DNA of 64,000 nucleotides from Microbacterium pullorum. GTDB taxonomy: Bacteria; Actinomycetota; Actinomycetes; Actinomycetales; Microbacteriaceae. The stretch covers positions 132,956-196,955 of the forward strand of contig NZ_JACSQP010000003.1 in assembly GCF_014836535.1 (NCBI RefSeq), given 5' to 3'. The position numbers and the translations under genes were made by a program. The notes beneath the pieces are model-generated. The model was not told the origin of the DNA. It made no database searches and saw only the letters and a list, made by a program, of their open reading frames with translations. Shown one piece after another: positions 47,615 to 55,980 of the stretch. How positions within the stretch are numbered: position 1 is the first letter of the stretch; every line of letters begins with the position of its first letter.

Positions 47615-50200
47615 ATGACGATTCCACGAGGGGTACCACCGCATTCCGTAGAGCGCCCGGAGTTGTGGGCGAGATTGGATACCGGGGCGAGCGCGCCGCT
47701 GACCCTCATCGTCGCCTCTGCCGGCTCGGGCAAGACCGTGCTGCTGACGCAGTGGGCGGCGTCGATCCACGACGCCGGGGTGGTGTGGCTGGACATGTCG
47801 TCGGCCGATGACGACGCCGTGGTGTTCGCCCGTCGCCTCCTCACCGAGCTGGCGGCGGCTGATGCGGCTCTGGCAGAGATCGATGCACCGCTGGACCACG
47901 CCGGCGGTGGGCTCGGCGCCGCGCTGCTCGAGGCTCTCAGCGCCGCGTTCGCCGAGATCAGCCGCCCACTCGTGGTGATCTTCGACGACCTGCACCAGGT
48001 GGGCAACTCGGAGCTCGTGACCGATCTGTGGCGACTGGTCGACATGCTGCCGCAGGGCGTGCACTTCGTCTTCTCGTCACGCGTGGACCTCAAGCTCGGA
48101 TGGAGCCGCCACCGCCTCGAGCACGGTCTCGTGGAGCTGCGGCAGGCGGATCTCGCCTTCGACTCCGACACGACGGCGCGCGTGCTCGAGCAGATCAGCC
48201 GGATGCCGGTGGACACCGCCACCGCCGCGGCGGTCGTCTCGCGCACCGAGGGGTGGGCGGCAGGCGTGCAGCTCACCGGGCTGAGCCTGCGGTTCCGCAC
48301 GCGCGGCGGAGACGTCGTCGACGCCCTCGCGGGCAGCGACCGCCTGGCCATCGACTACCTCAGCGAAGAGGTCCTCGACGCGCTGGAGCCCGCGCGGGCG
48401 CGGGCTCTGCTCGAGCTGTCGGTGCTCCCCGAGCTCTCTGCGGGACTGGTCGAGACGGTCGCGGGGGTGCACGACGGCGCCGCGTTCCTGGCCGCGCTCG
48501 AGTGCGAGTCGCTGTTCGTCGTGCCCGTCCCCGGGACGCTCGACCGCTACCACTTCCATCCCCTGTTCCGGGATCTGCTGCGCTATCGACTGCGCGAAGC
48601 GGATGCCGCAGCCGAAGAGCGCCTGCTGGTGACCGCCGCGCAGTGGCACCTCGCGCACGGCGACACGAACGCCGCGATCGAGTCGCTGCTGGCGGCGCGC
48701 CGATGGGAGGAGGCGATGGGGCACATCGTGACCCGCGGCCGAGAAGTCTACGAGCGCGGCACCACCGCCACCGTGGCACGGTGGCTCTCGCTCGTGCCGG
48801 ACGGCATCCGGGCCATGCACCCGGATGCCAACGTGCTGTTCGGCATGCTCCAGGGGATGTCGGGACGAGTCGCGCTCGGCGAGGACGTGCTGCGGGCATC
48901 GCTCGATGACCCCGACATCTCGGCCGGTCTCGTTCTGACGATCCGGGCGTTCCTGTCGGCCGGGGTGCAGTTCCGGCCGCACCCCGAGGTGTACCTCGAG
49001 GAGGGGCGGCGGTTCTTCGCCGAAGCGGGACGCCACCGCGACGCGGTCATGCCGCACCTGCTGCACCTCACGTCGCTGCCGCTGCTGGAAGCGGTCGCGG
49101 CCGTGTCGAGCGGCCGTGCGCTGTTCCTGCAGGGCGACCTCGTCGGCGCCGATCTCGCCCTGTGCCAGGCGCTCGATCTGGAAGGCGCGCACTACGGCCC
49201 CTACCGCGTGCACACCCTCGGGAGCCTCGCCCTGTGCCGGGCGTGGTCGGGGCGCCTGCGCTCGGCCACGGCCCTGGCCGACGAAGGACTCGAGCTCGCC
49301 CGCGAGCTGAACCTCCTGCTGCATCCGTGCGCCGCCGACGCCTACCTCGCGCGAGCGCTCGTCGCCATCCAGCGGGGCGAACCGGATGCCGGTGCCGTGG
49401 CGCTGCACGAGGGCTACGCGCGCGCGGCGGCCAACCGGCGCGCGCAGCTGATGTGGGTCGCGCACGCGCTGTCGCGTCTGGTCGACCCGCAGAGCGTCGA
49501 TTCCCTCATCGCCGCGCCCACGGGGATCGCCCCTCCGCTCGTGGAGGACATGCTCGTCGCGATCACGCGCCGGGCGGCGCGGGAGGCGGGGCATCCCACG
49601 CGTCCGACCCGCGGCCTGACGTGGTCGAGCGGCGTGTTCGAGGACATCGCCGGGCACCTCGCCGACGGCGACGTCGAGGCCGCACGCACACGCCTCGAAA
49701 CCGCCGTCATCCGCGACGAATCCGCCCCCGCGACGGCGGTGGAGCTCAGCCTGCTGACCGCCTGGCTGGAATCGCGGCAGTCACGCGCGGCGAGCGCCCG
49801 AGAGCATCTCGAGCACGCCATCGAGGTCGCCGCCGCCGAGTCGCTGATCCACCCGTTCGTGCGCGCCGGTGCACACGTGATCGACCTGATCGAGGCTCTC
49901 CCCGGTGTGCCGCGGGGGTTCCGGCTGAGGATCCTCACACTGTCGCGCGCGCTCGGGCAGGGCTCACGCGAGGGGCTCCTCGAGCCGCTGACCCCGCGCG
50001 AACTCGATCTGCTGGCCTACCTGCCGAGCCGGCTCACCAACGCGGAGCTCGCCGCCCTGTGCTTCGTCTCGGTCAACACGGTGAAGACCCACATCGCCCA
50101 CATCTACCGCAAGCTCGATGCGGCGGGGCGTGATGCCGCCATCGCGCGGGCCCGCGAACTCGGACTGCTGGTCGCACCCGATATCGCCCACCGGGGGTGA
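47615..50200 (+). CDS. LuxR-family regulator, MalT/LAL-like STAND ATPase
   Basis: 861 residues. The N-terminal STAND-type ATPase has Walker A VASAGSGKTVLLTQW (near 34) and Walker B VVIFDDLHQVGN (near 122). A winged-helix arm follows, then a long TPR-like helical region of about 350-780. The LuxR-type DNA-binding helix-turn-helix is at the C-terminus (LTPRELDLLAYLPSRLTNAE, then SVNTVKTHIAHIYRKLDAAG, near 792-850). Such proteins bind ATP and an inducer, oligomerise and activate transcription. Its target genes are unknown; the adjacent AI-2E family transporter gene is one candidate. Start ATG at 47615. Confidence 0.9.
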   Translation: MTIPRGVPPHSVERPELWARLDTGASAPLTLIVASAGSGKTVLLTQWAASIHDAGVVWLDMSSADDDAVVFARRLLTELAAADAALAEIDAPLDHAGGGLGAALLEALSAAFAEISRPLVVIFDDLHQVGNSELVTDLWRLVDMLPQGVHFVFSSRVDLKLGWSRHRLEHGLVELRQADLAFDSDTTARVLEQISRMPVDTATAAAVVSRTEGWAAGVQLTGLSLRFRTRGGDVVDALAGSDRLAIDYLSEEVLDALEPARARALLELSVLPELSAGLVETVAGVHDGAAFLAALECESLFVVPVPGTLDRYHFHPLFRDLLRYRLREADAAAEERLLVTAAQWHLAHGDTNAAIESLLAARRWEEAMGHIVTRGREVYERGTTATVARWLSLVPDGIRAMHPDANVLFGMLQGMSGRVALGEDVLRASLDDPDISAGLVLTIRAFLSAGVQFRPHPEVYLEEGRRFFAEAGRHRDAVMPHLLHLTSLPLLEAVAAVSSGRALFLQGDLVGADLALCQALDLEGAHYGPYRVHTLGSLALCRAWSGRLRSATALADEGLELARELNLLLHPCAADAYLARALVAIQRGEPDAGAVALHEGYARAAANRRAQLMWVAHALSRLVDPQSVDSLIAAPTGIAPPLVEDMLVAITRRAAREAGHPTRPTRGLTWSSGVFEDIAGHLADGDVEAARTRLETAVIRDESAPATAVELSLLTAWLESRQSRAASAREHLEHAIEVAAAESLIHPFVRAGAHVIDLIEALPGVPRGFRLRILTLSRALGQGSREGLLEPLTPRELDLLAYLPSRLTNAELAALCFVSVNTVKTHIAHIYRKLDAAGRDAAIARARELGLLVAPDIAHRG

Positions 50201-50222
50201 CGATCCGGCGGCGGCCACTGCC

Positions 50223-50228
50223 TACGGT
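50223..50228 (+). promoter_or_regulatory. -10 box of a leaderless transporter transcript
   Basis: TACGGT, then six bases (GCGGGC), then the ATG at 50235. No Shine-Dalgarno is present in the six-base gap. Confidence 0.6.
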
Positions 50229-50234
50229 GCGGGC

Positions 50235-51389
50235 ATGACGCCTTCTCCCCCAGACGACGCCGACGCCGCGGCATCCGACGCCGCCGGGTCCGAAACGACA
50301 GACGTCACGGCACCCGTCGGCCGCCCCGTCCGCCGAGCCATCTCGGCGCTGGTCGAACGCCCCCTGTCGGTCGCGTTCATCGCGACGCTCGGCGTGTTGG
50401 GCGGGCTGGTGCTGGGGTCGGCGATCGGCTCGATCACGACGATCATCGCCTCCATCGTGCTGGCGCTGTTCGTCGCGCTGGGGCTCGATCCGGTCGTGCG
50501 TCTGCTCGAGCAGCGCGGCCTGTCCCGCGGCGCGGGGATGGCGATCGTCTTCGGCGTCTTCGTGCTGCTGGTCGTCGCGGTCTCTGTCTTCGTGCTGCCG
50601 TCGGCCCTCGCCCAGGTCGGCCAGTTCGTGCGGGCGCTGCCCGGGGCCGTCGCCGATCTGCAGCAAGCGGACTGGTTCACCGCCCTTCCCGCCGACTTCC
50701 AGGCGGCGGCGACCACGATGATCGACGAGGTGGGGGCGGCCCTCACCGCACCCGAGACCCTCGCCCTCATCGGCGGCGGCGTGCTCGCCGCGGGCGTGGG
50801 GATCGTCAGCGCCGTGTCGGCGGGGTTCGTCGTGGTGGCGCTGACGCTGTACTTCCTCGCGGCGCTCAGCAGCATGAAGCAGGCCCTGTACGCGCTCGCC
50901 CCCGCCCGCAACCGCCCGAAGCTCACCGAACTCACCGAACGCGTCACGGCGTCGGTGGGCAGTTCGCTGCTCGGCGCGGTGACGCTGTCGGCACTCAACG
51001 CGTGCGTCGTGCTGCTCCTGCACCTGATCATCGGGTTGCCCTACCCCGCCCTCATGGCGATGATCGCGTTCGTCATCACGCTCGTGCCGATCTTCGGCTC
51101 GGTGGTCTTCCTCGTCGTCGGCACCCTGGTCGCGCTGCTGTCCGATGGGACGCAGGCGCTCATCTTCGGCGCCAGCTACCTGGTCTACGTGCAGCTGGAG
51201 GCCTACATCATCACGCCGCGCGTGCTCAACCGGGCGATCTCCATCCCGGCCGCGCTCGTACTGATCGCCGCGATGATCGGCGGCACGCTCATGGGGGTGC
51301 TGGGCGTGCTCGTGGCGCTGCCGGTGATGGCATCCATCCTGCTGATCCTGCGCGAGGTGGTGGTCCCGACGCAGAACCTCAAGGTGTGA
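50235..51389 (+). CDS. AI-2E family transporter
   Basis: 384 residues from the ATG at 50235. A 35-residue Asp/Ala-rich cytosolic N-terminus is followed by about eight transmembrane helices. AI-2E (PF01594) landmarks are VLALFVALGLDPVVRLLEQR after TM1-2, a long extracytoplasmic segment (ADLQQADWFTALPADFQAAA), the LYFLAALSSMKQAL helix, and ILLILREVVVPTQ at the C-terminus. Family members export or import small molecules, including AI-2 in E. coli, Na+/H+ in some bacteria, or unknown solutes; the substrate here is unassigned. Confidence 0.88.
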   Translation: MTPSPPDDADAAASDAAGSETTDVTAPVGRPVRRAISALVERPLSVAFIATLGVLGGLVLGSAIGSITTIIASIVLALFVALGLDPVVRLLEQRGLSRGAGMAIVFGVFVLLVVAVSVFVLPSALAQVGQFVRALPGAVADLQQADWFTALPADFQAAATTMIDEVGAALTAPETLALIGGGVLAAGVGIVSAVSAGFVVVALTLYFLAALSSMKQALYALAPARNRPKLTELTERVTASVGSSLLGAVTLSALNACVVLLLHLIIGLPYPALMAMIAFVITLVPIFGSVVFLVVGTLVALLSDGTQALIFGASYLVYVQLEAYIITPRVLNRAISIPAALVLIAAMIGGTLMGVLGVLVALPVMASILLILREVVVPTQNLKV

Positions 51390-51469
51390 GCGCAGCCGGA
51401 ATCACCCCGAACGGATGACGCCTGCGGCGACCCCGCTTGTATGGTCGGCGCGAGGAGAGGGAGAGAACC

Positions 51470-52858
51470 ATGGCTGCTGACCTGGACACCGCCGCCGCGC
51501 TGCAGGCACGGGTGGACGCCCTCGAGGCGGAGAACGCACGCCTCGCCGCGACGGCCGTCGAGACCCCCGACCGTGCGCGAAACCACCCGGGGCGCTGGCG
51601 CCCCGTGGTCTCGGCGCTGTGCATCATCATCGCCACGATCCTCGTGCCCCTCTCGATCGTCACCGCGTGGGCCCGCGTCGAACTGGTGGACACCGACCGG
51701 TTCGTCGCGACGATGGGTCCGATCATCGACGATCCCGCCGTGCAGGCGGTGATCGTCGACCGCACGACGGCGGCGATCGAGGAGCAGCTGAACCTCGAAC
51801 AGGTCACCGACGACCTGTTCGACGGCATCGCGCAGCTGGGGCTCCCGCCGCGGGCGGCGGCTGCACTGGAGCTGCTGCGCGCGCCCGCAGCCCAGGGCGC
51901 GCAGAGCGTCATCGATCAGACCGTCACCCGGCTCGTCGGATCGGAGGCCTTCGCCGACATCTGGGAGCGGGCGCTGAGCGCGAGTCACCGCACGATGGTC
52001 GCCGTGGCCGAGGGCGACCGCGACGGCGCGGTGAGCATCGACGACGCGGGGGTGGTCGGGATCGAACTCGGGCCGATCATCGCGGAGGTCAAGACACGCC
52101 TCATCGATCGGGGCGTGGGGGCCGCCGCGGCGATCCCCGAAGTGGACCGCACGATCGTCGTCGGGCAGGTGGACCAGGTGGCGACGCTACGCGTCGCCTA
52201 TCCCGCGGCGGTGGCGGCCGGGGTGTGGCTGCCGATCGTCACCCTCGCCCTGTTCATCGCCGGCATCCTCATCGCGCGCCGTCGGACGACCGCCCTCCTC
52301 GGCGCCGGGGTGGGGCTGATCGTCGGCAGCGCAACGCTGGCACTGGCGCTGGCGATCGGCCCGCTCGTGCTCGGCGTCGTCGCCGCCGATCAGCAGCTGC
52401 CCGGCACCGCGATGACGGCCATCTACACGCAGGTGGTGCAGAACATGAGCCAGACGGCCGTGGTGGGCATCGTGCTCGGGATCGTGCTGGCGGTGCTCGC
52501 CTGGTCGCAGGGGCGGTGGCAGCCGGCGGTCGCGCTGAGACGCTCGGTCGGCTCGGCCAACGACGCGGTCCGCTCCTCGCTCGCGTCCCGCGGGTTCGAC
52601 ACCGGTGGGTTCGGACGATGGATGCAGCGCTACCGCGTGCTCGTGCGTACGGCGATCTGCGCACTGGGCATCGTGTGGCTGTGGCTGCTGCGCCCACTCG
52701 GGGTCGGCGAGATCGCCGGCGTGCTCGTGGTGGGGCTCGTGGCGTGGTGGCTCTGCGAGCTGCTGCGCACACCGCCCACCACGGCCCCGACCACCCGTCC
52801 GGCGGATCCGGCGGAAGCATCCGGGGAGGGTGAGGACGCGGTCATCGTCACTTCATAG
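51470..52858 (+). CDS. multi-pass membrane protein of unknown function
   Basis: 462 residues. The start is fixed by GAGGAGAGGGAG nearby and a -10-like TATGGT at 51440. A short coiled coil (ALQARVDALEAENARLAATA) precedes one transmembrane helix (ALCIIIATILVPLSIVTAWA). Then comes a ~190-residue extracytoplasmic domain beginning VELVDTDRFVATMGPIIDDP, and four more helices near residues 245-430. The pattern is seen in actinobacterial integral membrane proteins with no assigned role. It may function in the envelope; its neighbours do not help. Confidence 0.75.
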   Translation: MAADLDTAAALQARVDALEAENARLAATAVETPDRARNHPGRWRPVVSALCIIIATILVPLSIVTAWARVELVDTDRFVATMGPIIDDPAVQAVIVDRTTAAIEEQLNLEQVTDDLFDGIAQLGLPPRAAAALELLRAPAAQGAQSVIDQTVTRLVGSEAFADIWERALSASHRTMVAVAEGDRDGAVSIDDAGVVGIELGPIIAEVKTRLIDRGVGAAAAIPEVDRTIVVGQVDQVATLRVAYPAAVAAGVWLPIVTLALFIAGILIARRRTTALLGAGVGLIVGSATLALALAIGPLVLGVVAADQQLPGTAMTAIYTQVVQNMSQTAVVGIVLGIVLAVLAWSQGRWQPAVALRRSVGSANDAVRSSLASRGFDTGGFGRWMQRYRVLVRTAICALGIVWLWLLRPLGVGEIAGVLVVGLVAWWLCELLRTPPTTAPTTRPADPAEASGEGEDAVIVTS

Positions 52859-52881
52859 CGTCGGAGCCGTCAGAGACCTGA

Positions 52882-52986
52882 CGGCGACACCCAGGGAGAT
52901 GGTGGTCGCTGATCGTGCTGACCATCGACATCCTCGTCATCTACGCCCTCACGGTGCACGGCCGGGAGCTGTCGCACGACCGCTGA
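52882..52986 (+). pseudogene. remnant of a small membrane protein gene
   Basis: The phase ending at 52986 reads RHPGRWWSLIVLTIDILVIY then ALTVHGREL, like the last transmembrane helix of short actinobacterial DUF7144-type proteins. A stop codon directly precedes it, and there is no start codon apart from a GTG near the helix. It looks like a truncated gene end rather than a functional gene. Confidence 0.35.
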
Positions 52987-53000
52987 TCCGACGAGCAACG

Positions 53001-53045
53001 GCACAGCGGGAGGGCGCGTCCGAGAAACGCGCCCTCCCGCTGTGC
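53001..53045 (+). terminator. 19-bp perfect hairpin terminator
   Basis: The two 19-base arms (53001-53019 and 53027-53045), with core AGCGGGAGGGCGCGT, pair perfectly around a seven-base loop. It follows the multi-pass membrane protein gene and the remnant. Confidence 0.85.
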
Positions 53046-53055
53046 ACACGCCGAG

Positions 53056-53093
53056 AAGCGGGGGAACGGTGAAGCCCTACCGTCCCCCCGCTT
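53056..53093 (-). terminator. hairpin terminator after the SHOCT gene
   Basis: AAGCGGGGGAACGGT pairs with ACCGTCCCCCCGCTT with a single A-C mismatch and an eight-base loop. It lies ten bases past the SHOCT gene stop on the minus strand, back to back with the preceding plus-strand terminator. Confidence 0.75.
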
Positions 53094-53102
53094 TCCCGGG
53101 GC

Positions 53103-53465
53103 TCAGCCGAGGAGCTTCGCCTTCCCCGCGGCGAACTCCTCGTCCGACAGAACGCCCCGGTCGTGCAGTGCCGCCAGCTGGGTCAGCTGACCCAGCAGGT
53201 CGCCTCCCGGCGCGGCTGGCGCGGCCGGCGCGGCCGGCGCGGCCTGCTGCGCAGCAGGCGCGGCGTTCGCGACCGCCTGGGCGGCCGCGGCATCCATCGC
53301 CTGCTGCTGTTGCTGCGCCTGCCATGCCTGCGCCTCGGCCGCCTCCTGGTCATTGCGTTGCCGACGCGACGCCACCCCGCCCGACACCGCAGTGGCGGTT
53401 CCTGCGACGACCGCGGTACGCGCCGCCAGACCGATGAGTCCCGGCCGCCCTCGTCTTCCGAGCAT
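53103..53465 (-). CDS. SHOCT domain protein
   Basis: 120 residues. A basic hydrophobic N-terminus (LGRRGRPGLIGLAARTAVVA) is followed by a Gln/Ala-rich low-complexity linker (QAWQAQQQQQAM and AAPAAPAAPAAP). The C-terminal SHOCT helix pair is LTQLAALHDRGVLSDEEFAA then GKAKLLG. SHOCT domains mediate oligomerisation or membrane-proximal contacts. It lies 12 bases after the DUF6325 gene, which it follows on the same transcript; the pairing of these two families is common in actinobacteria. Confidence 0.85.
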   Translation of the reverse strand: MLGRRGRPGLIGLAARTAVVAGTATAVSGGVASRRQRNDQEAAEAQAWQAQQQQQAMDAAAAQAVANAAPAAQQAAPAAPAAPAAPGGDLLGQLTQLAALHDRGVLSDEEFAAGKAKLLG

Positions 53466-53477
53466 GATCTCCCCCTT

Positions 53478-53900
53478 CTACCCCACGTGCTCCGACAGAT
53501 ACGCATTCACCAGCGGCGCGGGGACGCCGTACCGCCCGGTGACGAAACCGCCGGCGTCGTACAGCGCGGCGGCGAACGCCTTCGCCCACAGCAGCTCGAT
53601 CACGAGGATCGCGGCAGAGGCGCCGGGCGGCAGATCCGCGGCCAGCGTCTCGATGTCCTCCTCGCCGGCGAACCCCGGCAGTGCCAGCGCGCTCGTGCCC
53701 GTCTCGTCGTCGTCGGTGTCGTCGATCTCGAGCACGGTCAGTTCGCCCGCCGGCGAGCGGGAGGCGAAGACGAGGTCGAGCAGATTCACCGTGCCCGACT
53801 CCACCAGATCGTCGATGGCCTCCAGCACTCCTGGGCCGGGCCTGTCGCCTTCGAAGCCGATGGCGTAGAACTCGACCGGCCCGTAGCGGAACGTGGTCAT
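53478..53900 (-). CDS. DUF6325 family protein
   Basis: 140 residues from the ATG at 53900 with GGAGG five bases before it. Starts MTTFRYGPVEFYAIGFEGDR, then LLDLVFASRSPAGELTVLEI, and ELLWAKAFAAALYDAGGFVT near residue 105. These match the short acidic DUF6325 family linked to SHOCT proteins. No membrane segment. Function unknown; probably a soluble partner of the SHOCT protein in stress or membrane-associated regulation. Confidence 0.8.
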   Translation of the reverse strand: MTTFRYGPVEFYAIGFEGDRPGPGVLEAIDDLVESGTVNLLDLVFASRSPAGELTVLEIDDTDDDETGTSALALPGFAGEEDIETLAADLPPGASAAILVIELLWAKAFAAALYDAGGFVTGRYGVPAPLVNAYLSEHVG

Positions 53901-54259
53901 GCGTGCCTCCCGATGTGTCGCAACCCACACGCGGCTGCGGTGCGGTGCCGCCCGCGTGGTGATGCTCCGAGGCTCGCGGCGCGCGGCGCACCCGGCGTCA
54001 TCCGCGGCGGGTGATTTGCACGCATCGCGCCGCGGTCGCCCTGCGGCAGCGGATCATTCGTCGAGGATCACGCCGCTCACAGGTGACGCCGCGGTCGGCG
54101 AGATCGCGCTGCGCCCCCAGGATCTGTCCGCCGCGCTCGGCCCGTTCCCGCAGCGCGAGGTCTGCGCGGTCGCGGCGGGCAGGCGCGGGGACGTGCTGGA
54201 CGCGGCCGGGTGCGCTCCGTAGCGTCGGAGGCAGTACCGACGCAAGCCAAGGGGGATCC
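53901..54259. other. intergenic stretch, no gene recognised
   Basis: About 360 bases between the DUF6325 gene start and the next plus-strand gene. Open frames exist on both strands but show no recognised motif, no good ribosome-binding site and no signal for RNA genes. A TAGCGT box at about 54221 may be the promoter of the downstream membrane protein. Confidence 0.5.
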
Positions 54260-54811
54260 GTGGGCGACGACGAGGGCCGTGGCAGCCGGAAGGCATCGGG
54301 GCCTCCTGCCGCCCGCGCGACGGCCTGGGGCCCCGAGCCGTCGCACCTGGTGACCGAGGAGGGCGTGTACGGCGTCATCCTGGTGTCGGGCATGATCGTC
54401 GTCGCCGGCACCCAGTCGTTCGGGGCATGGGAGGTGTTCGCGACGGTCGTGACCACCGTGCTGGTTTTCTGGATGGCGCACATCTACGCCGGCACGGTCG
54501 CCCATCACGGCACCCACGACGGCCACGCGGTGGGACTGCGAGCCGCGATGCGCATCGCACTGGTGCGGTCCTCGGGGCTGCTGCTGGGAGCGCTGCTTCC
54601 GACGGCGGTGCTGCTGCTGGGCGCCGCCCGTGTCATCCCGGATCTCGCCGCGATGTGGGCGGCCCTGTGGGTGGGGGTCGCGGTGCTGGCTGTGATCGGC
54701 TTCGTGTCGTTCCGCAGTCGCGGGTCAAGCGTCGCCAAGAGCCTCATCGGCTCATTCGTCACGGCCGCCTTCGGCCTCGCGATGATCGCCCTGAAGACGA
54801 CACTGCACTGA
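54260..54811 (+). CDS. membrane protein of unknown function
   Basis: 183 residues from a GTG at 54260 preceded by AGGGGG. A hydrophilic, basic N-terminus (about 30 residues) is followed by four hydrophobic segments: VYGVILVSGMIVVAGTQSFG, ATVVTTVLVFWMAHIYAGTV, LLLGALLPTAVLLLGAARVI and AALWVGVAVLAVIGFVSFRS. The HIYAGTVAHHGTH loop holds four His and could bind a metal. No family is recognised. Confidence 0.7.
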   Translation: MGDDEGRGSRKASGPPAARATAWGPEPSHLVTEEGVYGVILVSGMIVVAGTQSFGAWEVFATVVTTVLVFWMAHIYAGTVAHHGTHDGHAVGLRAAMRIALVRSSGLLLGALLPTAVLLLGAARVIPDLAAMWAALWVGVAVLAVIGFVSFRSRGSSVAKSLIGSFVTAAFGLAMIALKTTLH

Positions 54812-54839
54812 CCCCGCGCGCGCCGACGACCCTCACCCG

Positions 54840-54908
54840 GTGAGACGAATGCGGGGCGCCGAGACGGCGGGTGAAACCCACCGTCTCGTCCACCGGCATT
54901 CGTCTCAC
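54840..54908. repeat. nested inverted repeat, probable bidirectional terminator
   Basis: Outer arms GTGAGACGAATGC and GCATTCGTCTCAC (13 bp, perfect) enclose an inner stem CGAGACGGCGGGT / ACCCACCGTCTCG with one mismatch and a GAA loop. Both arms share GAGACG. Lies 29 bases after the preceding gene. Confidence 0.7.
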
Positions 54909-54968
54909 GGATGGCGGGACGGGCCCGCGCTAATCCTCTGGCCGTGGGCACGCTGACTGGCGCGCCCG

Positions 54969-55190
54969 TCAGCGTCGCGGGCTGAGGGCGCGACGCCGCC
55001 TCATCCTCTCCATGAAGGCAGCCAGTCGGTACGTCTGCCGCAGCTCGCGAGCGTGACCGACGGCGTTACCGACGAGCCCCAGTTCCCGGCGGTCCAGCGG
55101 AGCATGGTCGCGAACGTCTGCGGGGCGCATAAGACCGGCCAGCGCGACGAGATCTCCGAGGTGGCGTTGCCGGTACGAGTCCAGCGGCAC
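54969..55190 (-). CDS. hypothetical protein at the edge of the accessory patch
   Basis: 73 residues starting MPLDSYRQRHLGDLVALAGL and ending basic (RMRRRRALSPRR). Third-position GC is high but lower than in neighbours. No known domain; no clear ribosome-binding site. It could be the C-terminus of a decayed gene. Uncertain. Confidence 0.35.
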   Translation of the reverse strand: MPLDSYRQRHLGDLVALAGLMRPADVRDHAPLDRRELGLVGNAVGHARELRQTYRLAAFMERMRRRRALSPRR

Positions 55191-55464
55191 GGTAAAGACT
55201 GCGGACTACGCGACTATCGCGCCCCAACAGTGAAGGTCGACTGCATGCGCTTGCGGGAGCTTGGCATGCCGCAGTCCTGGGAACCGCAACCCGGCACGGC
55301 TGCTTCCACTGGGCGTACACAGATGCGCTTACGATGGCGCAGACGGCTCTGGTGCCGACTTCACCTTGTATCTTCCGAGCCCTGACTCCGGGCGGTCGTT
55401 CTCCCCAGCCCGCCGCCATCGATCTGGATGACATTCGCGAGGATAGGGAAATGGAGCGATTTCG
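55191..55464. other. lower-GC spacer with no recognised gene
   Basis: About 270 bases upstream of the lipoprotein gene. AT-richer than the surroundings. No motif, RNA or promoter was identified with confidence apart from GGAG eight bases before the lipoprotein ATG at the right end. Confidence 0.4.
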
Positions 55465-55980
55465 ATGAGACGGCGACCCCTACCTGCGGCGACTGCCCTC
55501 GTGGTCCTGGTGTCATCACTCGCGGGATGCGGGTCGAATCAAGGGGGCGACGTGAATGGCGCAGACATCAACCTCAGCCTCGAAGATGCGAAAGCCGCAG
55601 CAATGGCGATGGAGCTCGAGCTCGCATCGATGGTGCCCAGCGACCAGACCGAAGCAATCGAGCAACTCCCGAAGGGCGCTCTGATCGGGTGTGGCGATGC
55701 GGAACGCTCGGTGCAGTGGTCGGGGCGAACGGACGTCGTCACCAGCGGCCCAGTCGACGTCGAAGGTGTCGTCGACGCGATCGTCGCGGAATATGCCGTT
55801 CGCGACGATTACGACGCGGAGCGTGCAGACACCTCGTTCGGCCCCAGAGCGTATGTGACGGGGCACCACGGCGCCGGGTACCTCGTACACGAGAGTGCCG
55901 ACGGCAGCCGGATCGAGTTCATCTCGTTCTCGCCCTGCTTCATCCTCCCCGAAGGAGAATCGGGCGCCGGCGCTTACTGA
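55465..55980 (+). CDS. lipoprotein of unknown function
   Basis: 171 residues with a GGAG site eight bases before the ATG. A signal peptide with a lipobox is clear: MRRRPLPAATALVVLVSSLA then GCGSNQG, so lipidation at Cys22 is predicted. The mature part has two further Cys (IGCGDAE and SPCFILPE), possibly a disulfide, and no recognised domain. Codon use is less extreme than in neighbours, as if transferred. Its stop codon abuts a transposase-like remnant. It may be a cargo gene of the patch. Confidence 0.75.
   Translation: MRRRPLPAATALVVLVSSLAGCGSNQGGDVNGADINLSLEDAKAAAMAMELELASMVPSDQTEAIEQLPKGALIGCGDAERSVQWSGRTDVVTSGPVDVEGVVDAIVAEYAVRDDYDAERADTSFGPRAYVTGHHGAGYLVHESADGSRIEFISFSPCFILPEGESGAGAY

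Noticed and set aside
53901..54259. A coding gene of about 55-100 residues between the DUF6325 gene and the next membrane protein
   Set aside because: Frames exist on both strands, but no ribosome-binding site, start support or motif could be found.
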